Of a stretch of 64,000 nucleotides of DNA, positions 13,058-25,330 are shown in pieces. The notes under the pieces were generated by a model, which was not told the DNA's origin, ran no database searches, and saw only the letters and a program-made list of their open reading frames with translations. Every line of letters starts with the position of its first letter. Position 1 is the first letter of the stretch. Position numbers and translations under genes: made by a program. Source of the stretch: Cytospora piceicola (taxonomy: Eukaryota; Ascomycota; Sordariomycetes; Diaporthales; Cytosporaceae); assembly GCA_023375675.1 (NCBI GenBank), contig JALQBC010000010.1:992001-1056000 (forward strand). The letters run 5' to 3'.

Positions 13058-16000
13058 GCGGACTCGGGCTTCCAACATCGCTCGGTCACGGCATCTGAGC
13101 AGCGAACCGCTGACATGATCAACCTTGAATTGTTGGCAGCATCCAACGTCCAGAACGTTGGAAGCACTCACGATGTTTTTTCACCGGTGGATCCCCAATT
13201 GTATTCATCGATCCCGTCACTTGATGATCGATGCATGGCTTCGCAGAATCGTCTTCTACTATTGTCCACCCATGAGCAGACCGATGGTTTGCCGTTCAAG
13301 AAGCCATGAACATTTAGGGCCACGGCTACTGTCGGCTTCCATGTCTGCTTAGCCTGCTGAGCGATGGACTCTGCACATACGCGAAGCGGTGACCGACTTC
13401 TGGGAAGGTTTGGACTTGGGGGGGGGGGGGCTAAGCATGCTTGGCCCAACGCCTCCGAGTGCTACCTTGGTCACAGTTAGCCATCGCATTATTTGACCTT
13501 CTAGGGTCACATTCAAATACGTTCCCCACATGAGGGCCTCGATCGCAGAGGAGATTCTCTCAACATTTATCTTTGCGACCACGGGTGTTCACTCGAGTAC
13601 TGTATGGTTCTTTCATATTCGGTCTACTCATCATCCGCCGTGAGCCCGTCAACAACTTAGACTTGGAACAGCAAATGCATTTTTTCCTTTCAAAACTTAT
13701 CTCCGTCACTGCTTCTCAGGATCACAGATACGAATTTCACGACACGAACTAGACACAATGGATCTCAGTGACGAAAAGGACGGAGAGGAAAACGGGAGGC
13801 GGGGGTTGGTGGTGGGGGAAATCGGAGTCCAAAAACACGAATGGAAAAGAACTACTCGCTCGGGCGGCTTTATTTTGATTTTCTTTACCTGTTTCTTCTT
13901 GGTTGCTTGTTCGGGGCGTCGTCGACCGGCAATGTTCACTTCGCGGCCATCATTAGGCTGTCTGATTTGACTCATGGTGGAGTGTCAAGGAACATCCAGG
14001 TTTCAACGGATGATGGTCTGGTCTGGCACGACCTCGGTGGTTCGGTCTGTGTTTGGTCCGATTTGGTGGACATGGTCATTTAGTCTTCGGTCTGTCCTTA
14101 CTGGAGGCCGTGGACATTGGCACTTGAGCCTGTGTCTTGGGCGCAGTCAGTGCCCGGTCTAGAGAATCCCCGTACAACAAAGTCTGCTTTTTATAATTCT
14201 GTCCGCTGTCTCTTATTTGATATGTGGGAGAGGATGTGTGACTGTGTGTTTCGAGATTTCTGGCCCTGGCTTGGACTCTTACGTGTGCATGTTTTACCTG
14301 AAAATTTTGTCGAGGGTTGGACAGTGTGTGTTGTGTTTGTGTTGTGTATGTGATCGGTCTCGTGATGGCTAGATACGATTCGGATAAACGACACTGAGAT
14401 TCGAGAAGGACTGGACATCGGCCGAGCTGAGGATGAACGGCTTGGGTTGACAGAGAATCCTCACCACTTGGTCGGATGTTGTATGGAGAAACTGGTTCTA
14501 AGGTGGTGGTATGCCATGCCTCCCTTGGGTAGTTAGCGTTCTATATCAACGGCTAAGCGCTGACGAAGAACGGGAGGACGGACGGTGGACGAACAATAGA
14601 CGAATATACTGACAAAGGTGTGATACCGTCTGTAGGTGGGTATATGTAGATAGAGTATCTCCGATGTGGAGGAAGGTGGTGGTAGTTATGCACAGGGACT
14701 ATATCAGACTTCTCTGTAGGATATCTCTGTTCGCATCTCATCAAGGGCGGCGGTGCGACGAAACCGAGGCTGCGCTCCCGTTTGGTTCTTGGGCACCAGA
14801 TCTTGGAGGTTTAGACGAGGAGTTTGCTTGTGTGTGTAAGTTAGTCTTACACATCTTTTTGGGTGTCAGAATCGAAATAGGGAGCCAGTACACGCAATGG
14901 CAAATATGCAAGCAGTCGACCACTTTCATATTGGGGTTCCACGTCTATGTAACACATAACATAGCATGCCATGCCATGTAGATGTCCTGCTGGGTATAGA
15001 CCGCGTGTAGAATAATGTAACCCACAGGGGTATGGCCCTGTCGAAAAGAGGCGTGGTTTCCTCGCCGGGGGGGTTACAATCCCCCGCCTCCTTGCAGGTT
15101 CGGTCGCATGAAAAGTGTCCAGGGGTTCAGTCCAGCAAAGGTGAGTACAGATAATATAATCGTCATCTACTCTGCCTTCTAGTGTACGCCCCGGTGCTGG
15201 GGAAACCCCTGCCCGTTAGGTTCCCGTGGGAAAAGCACCTATCGAGCTTCTCGAAGCTCTCACGGGCCTTGTCCCCTTCTCTTTCTTGGATCCCGGGTTG
15301 CCTCGCGGGCCATGTGGCAGGGAGGGTTCATCCCGGACGCCAGGGCTTTTGTGGTGGCACGAGCACAGCTGGTGTGATGTGTATCACTACCTCCCCGACC
15401 CCCCCTGGTCAGCCCTATGTCTCTGGCGGGATCTGTGTTGTTGTAGACTGGGGTTGATGTCCGGCTTCTTAGACATGCGTATGCAGCATGGATGGATGGA
15501 TGGACCAGCCAGGGATGGATGAGTTGGTTGGTGCGCGGCCCAGGGGAGGTTTCCGTGGACCTTGCCGGGCACACCTGGGAATGGTAGGTTCGTTCCAAGG
15601 GTTGAGGATAAAGGTAGTACTCACAATGGAGATGCGGACTGCGGTACCTGCTATGCATATAATATATGTACGATGTACACCACCCAGCCCTTCGGAAGTT
15701 GCCTTGGCTGTCAACATAAGATGACTCCGGGTGTTATGCCAGGGGTTTATTCGTCGAACTACTTGAATACTGTAGCAGGTTCTCGGAATGTCGACACGCA
15801 TATTTCTATTTGTTAAAAGGACTGCATGGGCCAAGCCGTATCTGCTTTTGCCGCTCTCTGAGCGATTGGAGGAAAGGGGCACCTGGGGTGGGAAATATCG
15901 ATGTCTACTTTTTCCAAGGTTATATATATATACAACGCACCATCTGGACGCCACAACGCTGGGGCTGAGGGCTGAGAATCGAGAAATACTGGGTATCAAA

Positions 16001-16396
16001 TTGAACACTTCCAAGACAGAAGGGCAGAGTTTCTGGTATAAGGGATGAGAAGGAACATGGACCGGTACCGCTTGTGAACTCTGGCTTGAAGAGCTCTGTA
16101 AATCCGGTCACACCACGACCAGTGATGTGTCGCTGAAGATGATATACCAAGGTGGTACTGTTCCGTGTATGATTGCCTCTCTGTCTGATCAATAAACTCC
16201 TTGAAGGTCCATGTGAAATCACTTATGCTCCCCATAACCGTCCGATCCTAACCTGTCCCAGTAATCCATATTGGTATCTTGGTATCGTGGAAACCACAAT
16301 TTCCAACCCAGGCCATCCATCCTGTCCCGAAACCCCCCAAGCCAAGGAAACTCCCACCAAACTATCAGTAATCAACCCCCGTCCAAACATATTGTC
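13058..16396. other. intergenic stretch, 3.3 kb
   Basis: This stretch follows the stop at 13057 and ends at the minus-strand gene starting at 16943. I see short random ORFs, poly-G runs near 13420 and 15067 and no domain. A 70-codon frame at 13758-13970 starts in good context and has one hydrophobic segment, but nothing else supports it. Confidence 0.55.
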
Positions 16397-16943
16397 CTAG
16401 TCCACAATCGTGTAGACATGCTTCCCGCCCAACGTCCCGACCTCCCACACGCCCAGGTGCTTCTCCCCCTTCCAGGCGTGCAGCCTCACCACGACGTCGC
16501 CCACGCTGCCCTCCAGGCCCCTCCGGACGGCGTACTTGGGCACGTCGCCCCTGGGCAGGTCCACGGTGCACAGGCCGCAGTCGGTGGACCTGACGCGGTC
16601 CGCGGCGACGCGCCCCGTGAAGACCTCGCGGTGGTCGTCGGGCTGCTCGAAGGAGAGCTGCAGGCCCGAGGCGGGGAACTGTGTCTCTGCGGGTTACTTT
16701 ATGTTGCTGATTGTTTTTCCTTCTTCTTTTTTTTCTTCTCTTTCTCCGTGATAAGGAGATGGAGGAAGGGGAGGAAGAATGGGGATGGGGGAGAGGAATC
16801 TGGGGAGAAGCGAAGGCCTGGTTTGGGTGACTTACGATGGGATCCCGGCTCTCGACGCCCCGGCGGAAGGAGACTGTGAGGTATGGGGAGAACTGGCTGG
16901 GAGTGATGAGAGACTCCGGGTGGATGGTGTATTTTGGGGGCAT
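16397..16943 (-). CDS. small hypothetical protein, 129 aa, two exons
   Basis: On the minus strand, exon 1 is 16943-16836 (36 codons) and exon 2 is 16678-16397 (94 codons including stop). The 157-nt intron has donor GTAAGT and acceptor GACACAG, and both junctions are phase 0. The protein starts MPPKYTIHPESLI and ends HVYTIVD. It contains a Cys-x-x-Cys (DCGLC) and a basic, valine-rich C-terminal half that looks like a beta-rich fold. I do not recognise a family. An upstream in-frame ATG exists, but the one chosen begins the part with good coding composition. Exon 2 is markedly G+C rich, as in other exons of this window. It is probably a real gene because splicing, frame and codon bias agree; function is unknown. 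Confidence 0.55.
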
Positions 16944-17869
16944 ATTGATTGATGGGTAAGTGTCACTTATGGAACTTATCGTGGGGATGCTTAGGTTTGG
17001 TTCGAAGGTTCTCCTTGCTGGGGAGACGATAGAAAGTCTAAGCATCAACGTAAGTACGATATATGTTTGCAGTTGTGTAGTTTATCTACTCCATGGAGGT
17101 GACCTCGTTGGAGTTTTTGACATACGTATGAAGCACGGATGCTGGTCACTGGCTTGTTTACTGGCGTAACTAGGTAAGTATACATATAGACACAACGCCG
17201 TTGCCGCAAGGCGGTATGAACTGCATGTTTTGGACTGGTATGGTCATATTCTGCTCGGGCTGAAAGTGAACGGCTCTCAGATGTGTTAGTCGGAATGTTG
17301 ATCATTGGTAGGCGGAGTGATCTTGTATCGAACAACATTGAAGGCATGGGGCGGGACGTTGCCGGGCAATGTCATTGCACTAAAACAATATAGCATGGCA
17401 ATCTATACCTAGGAACCGGTAGTTTGTTGCGTTGGAGGGCCAATGCTTTGGGTCTGAACTCTTTTGTTAAAATTTGGGCCAGTTGTTTGTTATATGTCAT
17501 CGTCTTGTATGTTTGTTCGTGGGGTGCATGTCTTGTCTTTGGCTGCATCCATTCACCAGGCAATATCTCAGAACAGTCACTCGGCAAGGTAACGTCTTTA
17601 TGCGGTGAATCAAAGTATTTATTTGGTATCGAGTTATCGTGTAGTCATAAAGAGCCCATTCTCAGGACTCGTTCCACCACCATTTCCTGGCATTTCGGCC
17701 AGTATACTGGTCGTGAAGACTCGGGCCTCTCGCTGGGTTGGGCCTGGATGGGAGGCGAGCGCGTGGCTGCGACCTTTGTTCCCTCCTTGGCCGTTCCCTT
17801 CCCGTCTATAATCCATCGACTCTCCGCACGCCCTTGGTATTCAGTTTTTCGTCGCAAGGTCCGACTGGC

Positions 17870-18184
17870 TTATGGCTTGCCACCCTGGCCGCCTTGCTTG
17901 GGCAGACCCTGGCTGGAGCCTCCGGAGGCGGGGCCGCCCTCGACAGCCAGGCCGCCGTGGTCAGGCTCGGGCATAGGGGCGGCCTTCTTGGTGCCAGCAA
18001 CCTCGTTGGGCTGGGTGAAATACTGTCAGCGATTTTGTCTCGTGTATATTGACTGCAGTAGGAGAGGTTTGAACGAGCAAGAGAATAGAAAACATACCTT
18101 GGCGTCTCCGGCACCGTGGGCAATGGTAGGGACGTTGGCGTCAACGGCGTTGTGGGCAATGTGACCTTCTCCTTGGCGAGGCAT
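17870..18184 (-). CDS. small Gly/Pro-rich hydrophilic protein, 75 aa
   Basis: On the minus strand, exon 1 is 18184-18098 (29 codons) and exon 2 is 18010-17870 (47 codons with stop). The 87-nt intron has a GTATGT donor and a TTTCACCCAG acceptor, phase 0. The peptide begins MPRQGEGHIAHNAVDANVP and ends in a Gly/Gln/Lys-rich tail (GGQGGKP). It has no Cys, no aromatic residues, no signal peptide and no membrane segment, so it is probably disordered. This resembles small stress- or conidiation-associated hydrophilic proteins of fungi in style only; I cannot name a family. The upstream region is AT-rich relative to the gene. It is easy to miss in ORF-based annotation because each exon alone is short. 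Confidence 0.6.
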
Positions 18185-18931
18185 GTTGATTTTGGTGTAG
18201 GTTTGTTGGGTGAAAAGGTTTTGGTGATGATGTTGTTGTTGTTGTGTTGCTTTGAGGAGTGGTGTGATGTGATGTGTTTTGATTGGATAGTTATGCTTCT
18301 TGGTCGGTGAAAAGAACGAATTCTTCTCTTCTTTTAAACAATTTTTGATTCCTACAATACTAGACGATTCAGTTTGACGTCATGTACGTATTAGATCGAT
18401 CAACCGGGTTCCTGAATGTTCCTGGAGATGTAAATCGTCATGGTCGTTTACCCCTACGTAGTGGTGTTGATTTTGTACGTCTGCTTGATGTCATCACCAC
18501 TGCTTTGGAAAGACTTCTGGGTACTGTAGGGCCTGGACCCACAGGAGCTCCCCACTGGAGCTCCCCACTATAGCTCTCAATCGCTCCACCGAGGGGTAAT
18601 CTTCAGGGGGGCAGCATCAATGATCAATGATTGAAGCTTGAATGGAACACTGAGAGAGCCTCAACCCGAACCACCCAGCCAAGCTGACCACTCCCATTCC
18701 TCCCACCAGCTGCCAGGCCGTGTCAGCCTTGGGCTCCGCCTGCCGGTGCCTGAAGCCGCTGCACGTGTAATCTGACTCTTTGTTTGGTTCCCCCTTTGGG
18801 TACAGTAATCCAGTATTTACATGTGGACATGTGTAATAACAAAACCACATACCCATTTGCGGCCTCCGTCTGACCCTCAGGATTAATAACCCACCTGTGA
18901 CTATCTAGAACTGACAACTTTACATCGCCCT

Positions 18932-20080
18932 ATGCCTCGAGGTCTCATATTTCAAGGCCGTCGTCTCCCAGCCTTCCTCCGCTCTGCCCAACCACTCTTC
19001 GCAAGAACCGCATCTCGACCGAGACATAGTCCTGCTCCCACTCCTGCTCCCACTCCCACTACCCTTCCGAGCCCCACTATCAATAAAGCGTATTCCACCA
19101 TGGCCGACGGTGCTTTTGTTTTGGAAGAATACGACAATGTGTCCGTGAAGGCGCCAGGACTAACCAGAGACCAACTCAAGGAATGGCCGCCCTTCAAGGT
19201 AAGCCGGCGCAACATCGCTCACCACCCTCACCACCTCCAGACTCACACCTACCCAGCATACCATAACTAACCAACCCCCTTCCACCAGAACTGGATCTCG
19301 ACCCTCACGCACTCCCTCTCGCTCCAGTCGCAGTCCTCCCACCCCTTCCACAACGACCCCTACCGCCTCAAAGAGATCACCATCGAGTCCTACAGCCTGT
19401 TCAAGGCCAACAATATCGGCTTCCTCAAGCTCAACGCAGATGTCTCCACCGCGAGCAACGACAGCCGGCTCCCGGGCATCATATTCCTGCGCGGCCCCGC
19501 CGTCGCCATGCTCGTCGTGCTCATACCAGACGACGTCCCCGCGGGCCAGCTGGACGACGCCTACGTGCTGCTGACGGTGCAGCCGCGCATACCCACCGGC
19601 AGCCTGGGCTTCGTGGAGCTGCCCGCCGGGATGATCGACGGCGACTCGAACTTCGCCGGCGTCGCGGCGAGGGAGATACAGGAGGAGCTGGGGCTGGTCA
19701 TCAAGCAGAGCGAGCTCGGCTGCCTGACGGACAAGGTCGCGGAGATCAGGAGGGCCAGGGACGAGGAGAAGGCACAGCGGGAGGGTGACAGCAAGACCGA
19801 TGTGACCAAGGCCGAGAACATCCCATTCGGCATGTACCCCTCGGCGGGTGGATGCGACGAGTACATCAAGATCTTTTCGCATGAGAAACGGGTGCCTAGG
19901 AATACATTACAGGAGTGGGAGGGCAAATACGGCGGGCTGAGGGACGAGGGCGAGATGATCACCCTGAAGCTGGTCCCCCTGGCCGACCTCTGGATGGAGG
20001 GCGCCATGGACTCGAAGGCCCTGGCGGCCGTGACCTTGTACCAGCAGATCAAGCAGTGGGAGAAGCAGCAGACGGAGTGA
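18932..20080 (+). CDS. Nudix hydrolase, ADP-sugar diphosphatase-like
   Basis: Exons are 18932-19198 and 19289-20080, encoding 352 aa. The 90-nt intron has a GTAAGC donor, an ACTAAC branch and a CACCAG acceptor, phase 0. The protein resembles the plant NUDX14 / animal NUDT14 branch, which hydrolyses ADP-ribose and ADP- or UDP-sugars. Visible features are IFLRGPAVA, the Nudix box at about 203-225 (ELPAGM...AAREIQEELGL) and a downstream PSAGGCDEYI motif. The first glutamate of the GX5EX7REUXEEXGU box is serine here; the metal-binding REUXEE core is intact. Residues 1-56 are Arg-, Ser- and Pro-rich with almost no acidic residues, like a mitochondrial presequence, ending YST before a second ATG (19100, M57) in a much better start context (CACCATGG). 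The gene converges on the next Nudix gene, with the two stops 82 bases apart. Confidence 0.85.
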
Positions 20081-20162
20081 CTGCGGGAACACCCGGGGCC
20101 ATCAGCCGTCCCCGATTCTAGATGTTCTACGGAGGATGTTCTACGGAGGAGGGCCTTTGCCT

Positions 20163-21185
20163 CTAAAATCTGAACTGTTTGGCCAGCTCGATACCCTCGG
20201 CCAGGGTGCCGACGCGCGCGTCGATCCCGTAGCCCTCGGCCTCCAACTTCTTGCACTCGTCCCACAGGTCTTTCAGTGGCACATAAAAGACCTCGATAAA
20301 CTCGTTCTCTTCCAGCTCGGGCTTGAGTTCCTGGTTCGCGGGGTCGTTCATGTTTATCGAGACATGAACCATTCGGAGGTTGGTGTTACAGAAGCCGGGA
20401 TCTTTGCGGTTCAGAGGATCTCTTGTCAGACATTTCTTCTTTTTTTTTCCTTTTCTTTTGGAGTGTTTCCTTGACCAGAAAGAAAGGTGCGACCACTGGT
20501 GTCGGAATCGATCGGGCCACTTACCGTTCCACATCATAGGCGAACTCTCCGTGACCTTGCCCACATAGCCCGTCTCCTCCTTGAGCTCGCGCACAGCTGC
20601 CTCTTCTGCAGTTTCTCCCTCGTCGACGAGTCCGGCGGGGACCTCGATCATGACCTTGTCGGCCGGGGGGCGGTATTGCTTCTGGAGTATGATCTCGGGT
20701 CCTTAGCGGGGGCAGCAAGCCCCTGACCTGTCAGCTGAGCACTGGATGGGCCTTCTTCCAGGACGCAGGCCCACGGTATGTATTATGGGGTTGTCGTCGT
20801 CGTCGTCTTCCATCTCTGTCTCTCACCGGTGGGTTTCTCCAGGATAGCTACAATGCCAACTCCATCAATGTCGCTGCCCCTTGGGCGTGTGCTCCTCTCG
20901 GCCGATTCCCAGTCTCGTGTCTTGCCTGTGGGGTCCTTGTACTGAATCCTACTGCTTGTCAATCCTGCATACGAGGCTGTCGATTGTTCGCCATGCTGGA
21001 CTGGGCTGAGCTGGGCTGGCTTACTTGACGAGCTTGGTCCATCTGGCTTCACTGTCGGCCTGTTCGCGGAGCATGGACAGGTTAGGTAAGGTAAGGAAGG
21101 TGACACGAGCTGGGAGTGGGAATCAAGGGGCTAGCTGCCTTACCAGAGGGCCAACCGACAGGATCTTGGCATCTGCTGCAGACAT
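20163..21185 (-). CDS. YSA1: ADP-ribose pyrophosphatase, Nudix (YSA1 type)
   Basis: There are five exons on the minus strand: 21185-21144, 21059-21025, 20948-20827, 20701-20525 and 20401-20163. These total 615 nt and encode 204 aa. The family hydrolyses ADP-ribose to AMP and ribose 5-phosphate and helps control free ADP-ribose. The Nudix box at about residues 90-112 is complete (GLVDEGETAEEAAVRELKEE then TGY). It is followed by NDPGFCNTN and the C-terminal DARVGTLAEGIELAKQ, close to yeast YSA1. The last intron uses an AAG acceptor (GCAAAG), which is needed to restore NDPGF; reading through it would insert a Lys-rich stretch absent from the family. It is slightly shorter than yeast YSA1 at the N terminus. 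It is convergent with another Nudix gene and divergent from the MFS gene. The last two exons are firm; the tiny first exons are less certain. Confidence 0.85.
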
Positions 21186-22300
21186 GATTGTTGGGTGGTT
21201 TGCGAACGCAGCGTTATTCGACGTTGTCACGGGTTCCTCGAGTCGGCGTTGTTTGGACCCCTAAATTCCAATGGGCTGGCTGCATGCAGCCCTGACTTGA
21301 CGTCAATGAACCAGGGGCTACAAGGAGTCCCGGGCTCCGGCTCCAGCCTTCAGTGGGGATGGACACCTACCAGTAGACGTTTGTCTATCCTACCCTGACA
21401 TGCGACCATTGATACCAGCAAGCTATGGAACTGCATGTTATTATTGATGCAGCGCACACACGACACACGCTCAGACACTCATCACTCCGTTGACAAGACT
21501 ACTGTGGTCATGCTTGCATATCTTCCATATCAACATAAATCGTAAAGATACGGCACAACCCACCTCAAACGTGGTGACGTGGTCTGGACCTCGGAGAGAT
21601 TCAACTGTCAGCACTACAGGATCGCAATGCTACTGTACTTGACTGCATGGAGTTCAGGCTGTGAACTCCGAGCCAACATGATCGAACTCCGTCGCCCTCC
21701 TCGGCGGCTCTCCGGCCCCCACCTCCTCCCCTTCCCAACTCCCATGAATTTCGATCGCAATTGATTCCCCCCTATCATGCTTACCGGCCCATGAGATTCC
21801 TTGTTTCTACGGCTTTTTCCAAGATGTGTTGGACCAATGGGTTCCGAAGTACCATGAAACCTCCGGGATCGATTGCTCTAGGATGACACGACACTCCATG
21901 TGGAAGGTTGTCTGATTGGAAAACAGCTAGTACGTTTATATGTTGTACTTATCAGTGATCCCTTTTTAGCCTTAAGGGTTCTTCCCAATTGGTCGTCATG
22001 ATGAGTGCTTATTCCTGTATTGTTCCGTGAGAACAATGTTTAAGATTATAGGTGGTACGGCTTACTTTCTTTGTCGGAAGCGACTGGGGCGCGTATCGGT
22101 GTAAACGCTGAGCGTCCAACTCCGATGTCCCTTTCAGGGAAATATCCCATCTTCCTATTAGTTCGCCAAAGCCACACCTCTCACCTTTTCTTTTCGTTCT
22201 GATTGATTTCCTTGGTTATCAATTCGACGAGTCTGGTCTTCTGCCTCAATCAACAGACTGGAAAGAGTCGACTTCTCGCCCGTGTTTTGAACCAACAGAG
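21186..22300. other. divergent intergenic region between YSA1-type and MFS genes
   Basis: These 1.1 kb separate two start codons and so must hold both promoters. I see no ORF with coding character, no long tandem repeat and no RNA gene. The 120 bases before the MFS start are pyrimidine-rich, as is usual for fungal leaders. Confidence 0.5.
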
Positions 22301-24051
22301 ATGGCAGGGCCAGGCAAGCTTCAGACCGAGGACGACCCTCTCTATCTCACCTCGGAGGAAACGCCTCTCCTCCCCGGAGCTGCGACGGCTACCGCACCGG
22401 GAGGAGATGAGGAGGACCCGCGCGACAAGTACAAGTGGCCCGTCATCTTACTCACATTTTCCCTCATCTTCCTTATTGAGCTGTGCATCGGTGTCTCAGG
22501 CCCGGCATGGATCGCCCTCCTGGAGCAGGGCCTCTGCGCAGAGGCCCACCCCGAGCTCGCCCAGCTCGCCGCTGCCGGCGTCGAGGACCCGTGCAAAGAC
22601 AAGGACGTCCAGGGCAGGTTGGCCATGTACAAGGGCTGGCAGTCCACGCTGGAGTGTATCCCCACGCTTCTGTTGGCTGTTCCATATGGACTTCTTTCCG
22701 ACAAATGGGGCCGCAAACCGGTCGCCGTGTTGGCGTTCGTGGGGTTGGCCTTGACGACGGTCTGGTACGAGGTTGTGTTCTACTTCCGTCTGCCCATGTG
22801 GACATATCTTTTGTCGTTCGTCTGGTGCATAGTCGGAGGGGGAAGTGCCGTGGGTGTGAGCATGTTGTATACCACCCTGTCGGACGTAGTGCCCGCAGAC
22901 GAGTTGTAGGTCTGACAAGTTCCCTGGTCATTCGTTCCTCTTCCGCCGCGAGAAGGAACAAGATCTTCCCTCGGCCACATACTGACATTGATACTCAGGG
23001 CATCTGTGCTCTTCAGGTTTTTCGCCATCTTCATGTTCGGTAGTCTCATTGCCACCCCCCTGGGGGGCCTTCTCCTGAACCAGGGCCCATGGATAGCCCT
23101 CCTCACTGGGAACGTGTTCATGCTGATCAGCATCATTGCGCTGTACTTTTTGCCCGAGACGCTCGTCGTGCGCCAATGGCACGATGCCAAGGCTGGCAAG
23201 GCACGCGGTGCAGGCCCGAGCCTCACACCACAGGGGCCCGAGGACGAGGAGGGCCTGAAGAGGGGCAGCCTCAGGGCCGCGGTCGACGAGGCACAGGTGC
23301 AGCTGCTCCATGGCTGGGACTTCCTTGTCAGCAACAAGCGTGTTGCCGTGTTGATGATACCTTTCGTCCTCGAGAGTGTGGAAAAGTCTATCGAGGAATT
23401 GTTGATGCAGTACTCGACCAAGAGATATGGCTGGTCGTGGAGCAAGGTACGTTTCCTCAACTGTAAACATCCCGGGGCTATCATATCATGAAGGGGAGAC
23501 ACATGACATGAGTTTGCTAACATGTCGTTCCATCTCCCCCCCAAATCAAGGCCTCTTACTTCCTCACCCTGAAGTCCGCCAGCTACATCATCATGCTCAC
23601 GGTCCTTCTCCCGGGCGTATCGGCCTCCTGCCTCTCCAGGCCGGGCATGACCCCGCCGAGGAAGGACCTCTGGCTCGCGCGGTGGTCGGGCGCGGCGCTC
23701 GCCGCGGCGGACCTCGCCGTCGGCCTGAGCGGCGCGCCGGCGCCGTACGCGCTCGGGCTGGTCCTCCTGGCGGGCGGGTGCGGCCTCCGGCCGCTGCTCC
23801 GGTCGCTCCTGAGCGGGCTGGTGGGGCCGCGGCACGCCGGGGCCCTGAACACGGTGCTGGGGATCCTCGAGACGCTGGGGGTCATGGCGGCCGCGCCCGC
23901 CGCCGGCCGCGCCCTGGGCGCCGGGTTCGCGGCCGGCGGGGCCTGGGCCGGCCTGCCGTTCGTCGCGGGGGCGGGCGTCTCGCTGGTGGGGGCGGGCGTC
24001 CTGTGGGCGTACCGGTTGCCACCGCCGGTAGGCGGGGGGGATGAAGTCTAG
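22301..24051 (+). CDS. major facilitator superfamily transporter
   Basis: Exons are 22301-22905, 22999-23446 and 23551-24051, encoding 517 aa. Intron 1 has a GTAGGT donor and an ACTGAC branch; intron 2 has a GTACGT donor, a GCTAAC branch and an AAG acceptor. The first membrane segment starts near residue 45 after an acidic cytosolic tail. The MFS motif A is clear at about 130-141 (GLLSDKWGRKPV). I count roughly twelve hydrophobic segments with a charged central loop around residues 255-300. The first loop is long and has two cysteines, as in fungal MFS proteins related to proton-coupled solute carriers. Substrate cannot be read from sequence; export of a metabolite or uptake of a small solute are both possible. 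Exon 3 is far more G+C rich than exons 1-2 and relatively poor in the aromatic and polar residues seen earlier. The reading ends at a poly-G run just after the stop. Confidence 0.8.
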
Positions 24052-24378
24052 GGGGGGGGGGGGGCTTGGTGAAGTGCTGGTTTTTGTGGTGGTTTGTTGT
24101 GTTTGTGCTGAGTGGCATTTATGTTGAGGTGTGGTTGGACAAGTTCGTGTTTTTTGGTGGAAAGGGGCTTGGTTGTGTTTTTCTTTTCTCAGTATGGCAA
24201 CTCTGACTGACTAACTAACTAACTGTACGATATACATGATCAGGGTGGGGGCTTATACGATACCGGAAGAGTCTGGCGTTGTGGGGGAAGGGATATTCAG
24301 GATATTCAGGATAGACTATCTGGCGTTGAAGAAGGGTCTTTTAATAGATGTGTGTCACACAGTGGAAAGTAACACCAT

Positions 24379-24402
24379 TATATATATATATATATATATA
24401 TA
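24379..24402. repeat. TA dinucleotide microsatellite
   Basis: There are twelve TA units in a row in noncoding DNA downstream of the MFS gene. Confidence 0.9.
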
Positions 24403-25302
24403 CCTACGAAAGAGAGCAGCCTGAGCAAGAGACGGAAGTAGTTGATGTCACATAACAAAACAGTAGCCTGTCTACCCTAGGGTAGTCTCCGTATCCACAC
24501 ATGGCAACCGTATAGAAGATGTGTCTCTCCCTTCTCGAACAAATTGATGGTTCCAAAAATGGAAACTTGAGGGCGGCCAGTTGTTGGGTTTCTCCCTGCA
24601 TCAGCTGGCCGCCGGGGTCTTGAAGGTTTGAGACATGGTGGGGCCCTCTAGAAGGACCCGGAGAAGGACCCGGAGAAGGTTATTTACCGACACGGAGATA
24701 AGCATGGCGTGGCCATGGATTAACCTGCTGTGTGCGTGCTGTTCAGAGTCAACATGGGTGTTTGGAGGCTCGAGCGCATGTCAGGATCAAGCTGACGGCG
24801 CGTCCGGGAAGGGATTGGCCTGCATGCTTATGTTCTTCTCCTGCTTCTTTCTCCTGCTTCTTTCTCCTGCTTCTACTTCTTCTATCGACAGATGAAGGAT
24901 TGTAGGTTCAGTAGTCTTGAGCCCTACACTAACCCATCATCTCCGTGGGTGATGTTTCGGGACAGCCTTACTATACTCCGTACCACCGGTATCAACGGGT
25001 GTTGCAACGTGGGTGGGTTTGATTAAATTTGAACGCGGTAGCCGCATCGAACCACGATTACTATGGTACTTAGTACAGATATCTACCATCACATGTATGT
25101 GCACATGGACCACGTAGAAAACATTATTACAATACATACAACAGTGCCTGAGTGCCTGAGTGCCTGATCTTCAACCGGGTCCATTCATCTCTGCTCCTAT
25201 CATTTCACTAGCGGGACTACACAGGAGACTCTGGCAGTAATCTGTGTGATTTTCTTCCTTGGGCGTTTCAGTGTTTGGGGCCGTGGCTCAAAAAAGAGAT
25301 GT

Positions 25303-25330
25303 ATCATATCACATCACATCACATCACATT
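25303..25330. repeat. CACAT pentanucleotide repeat
   Basis: CACAT recurs about four times, with an imperfect copy on each side. It is noncoding. Confidence 0.85.

Noticed and set aside
13758..13970. 70-codon frame with a hydrophilic start and one hydrophobic segment
   Set aside because: Good start context, but one short frame with weak codon bias is not enough to call a gene.
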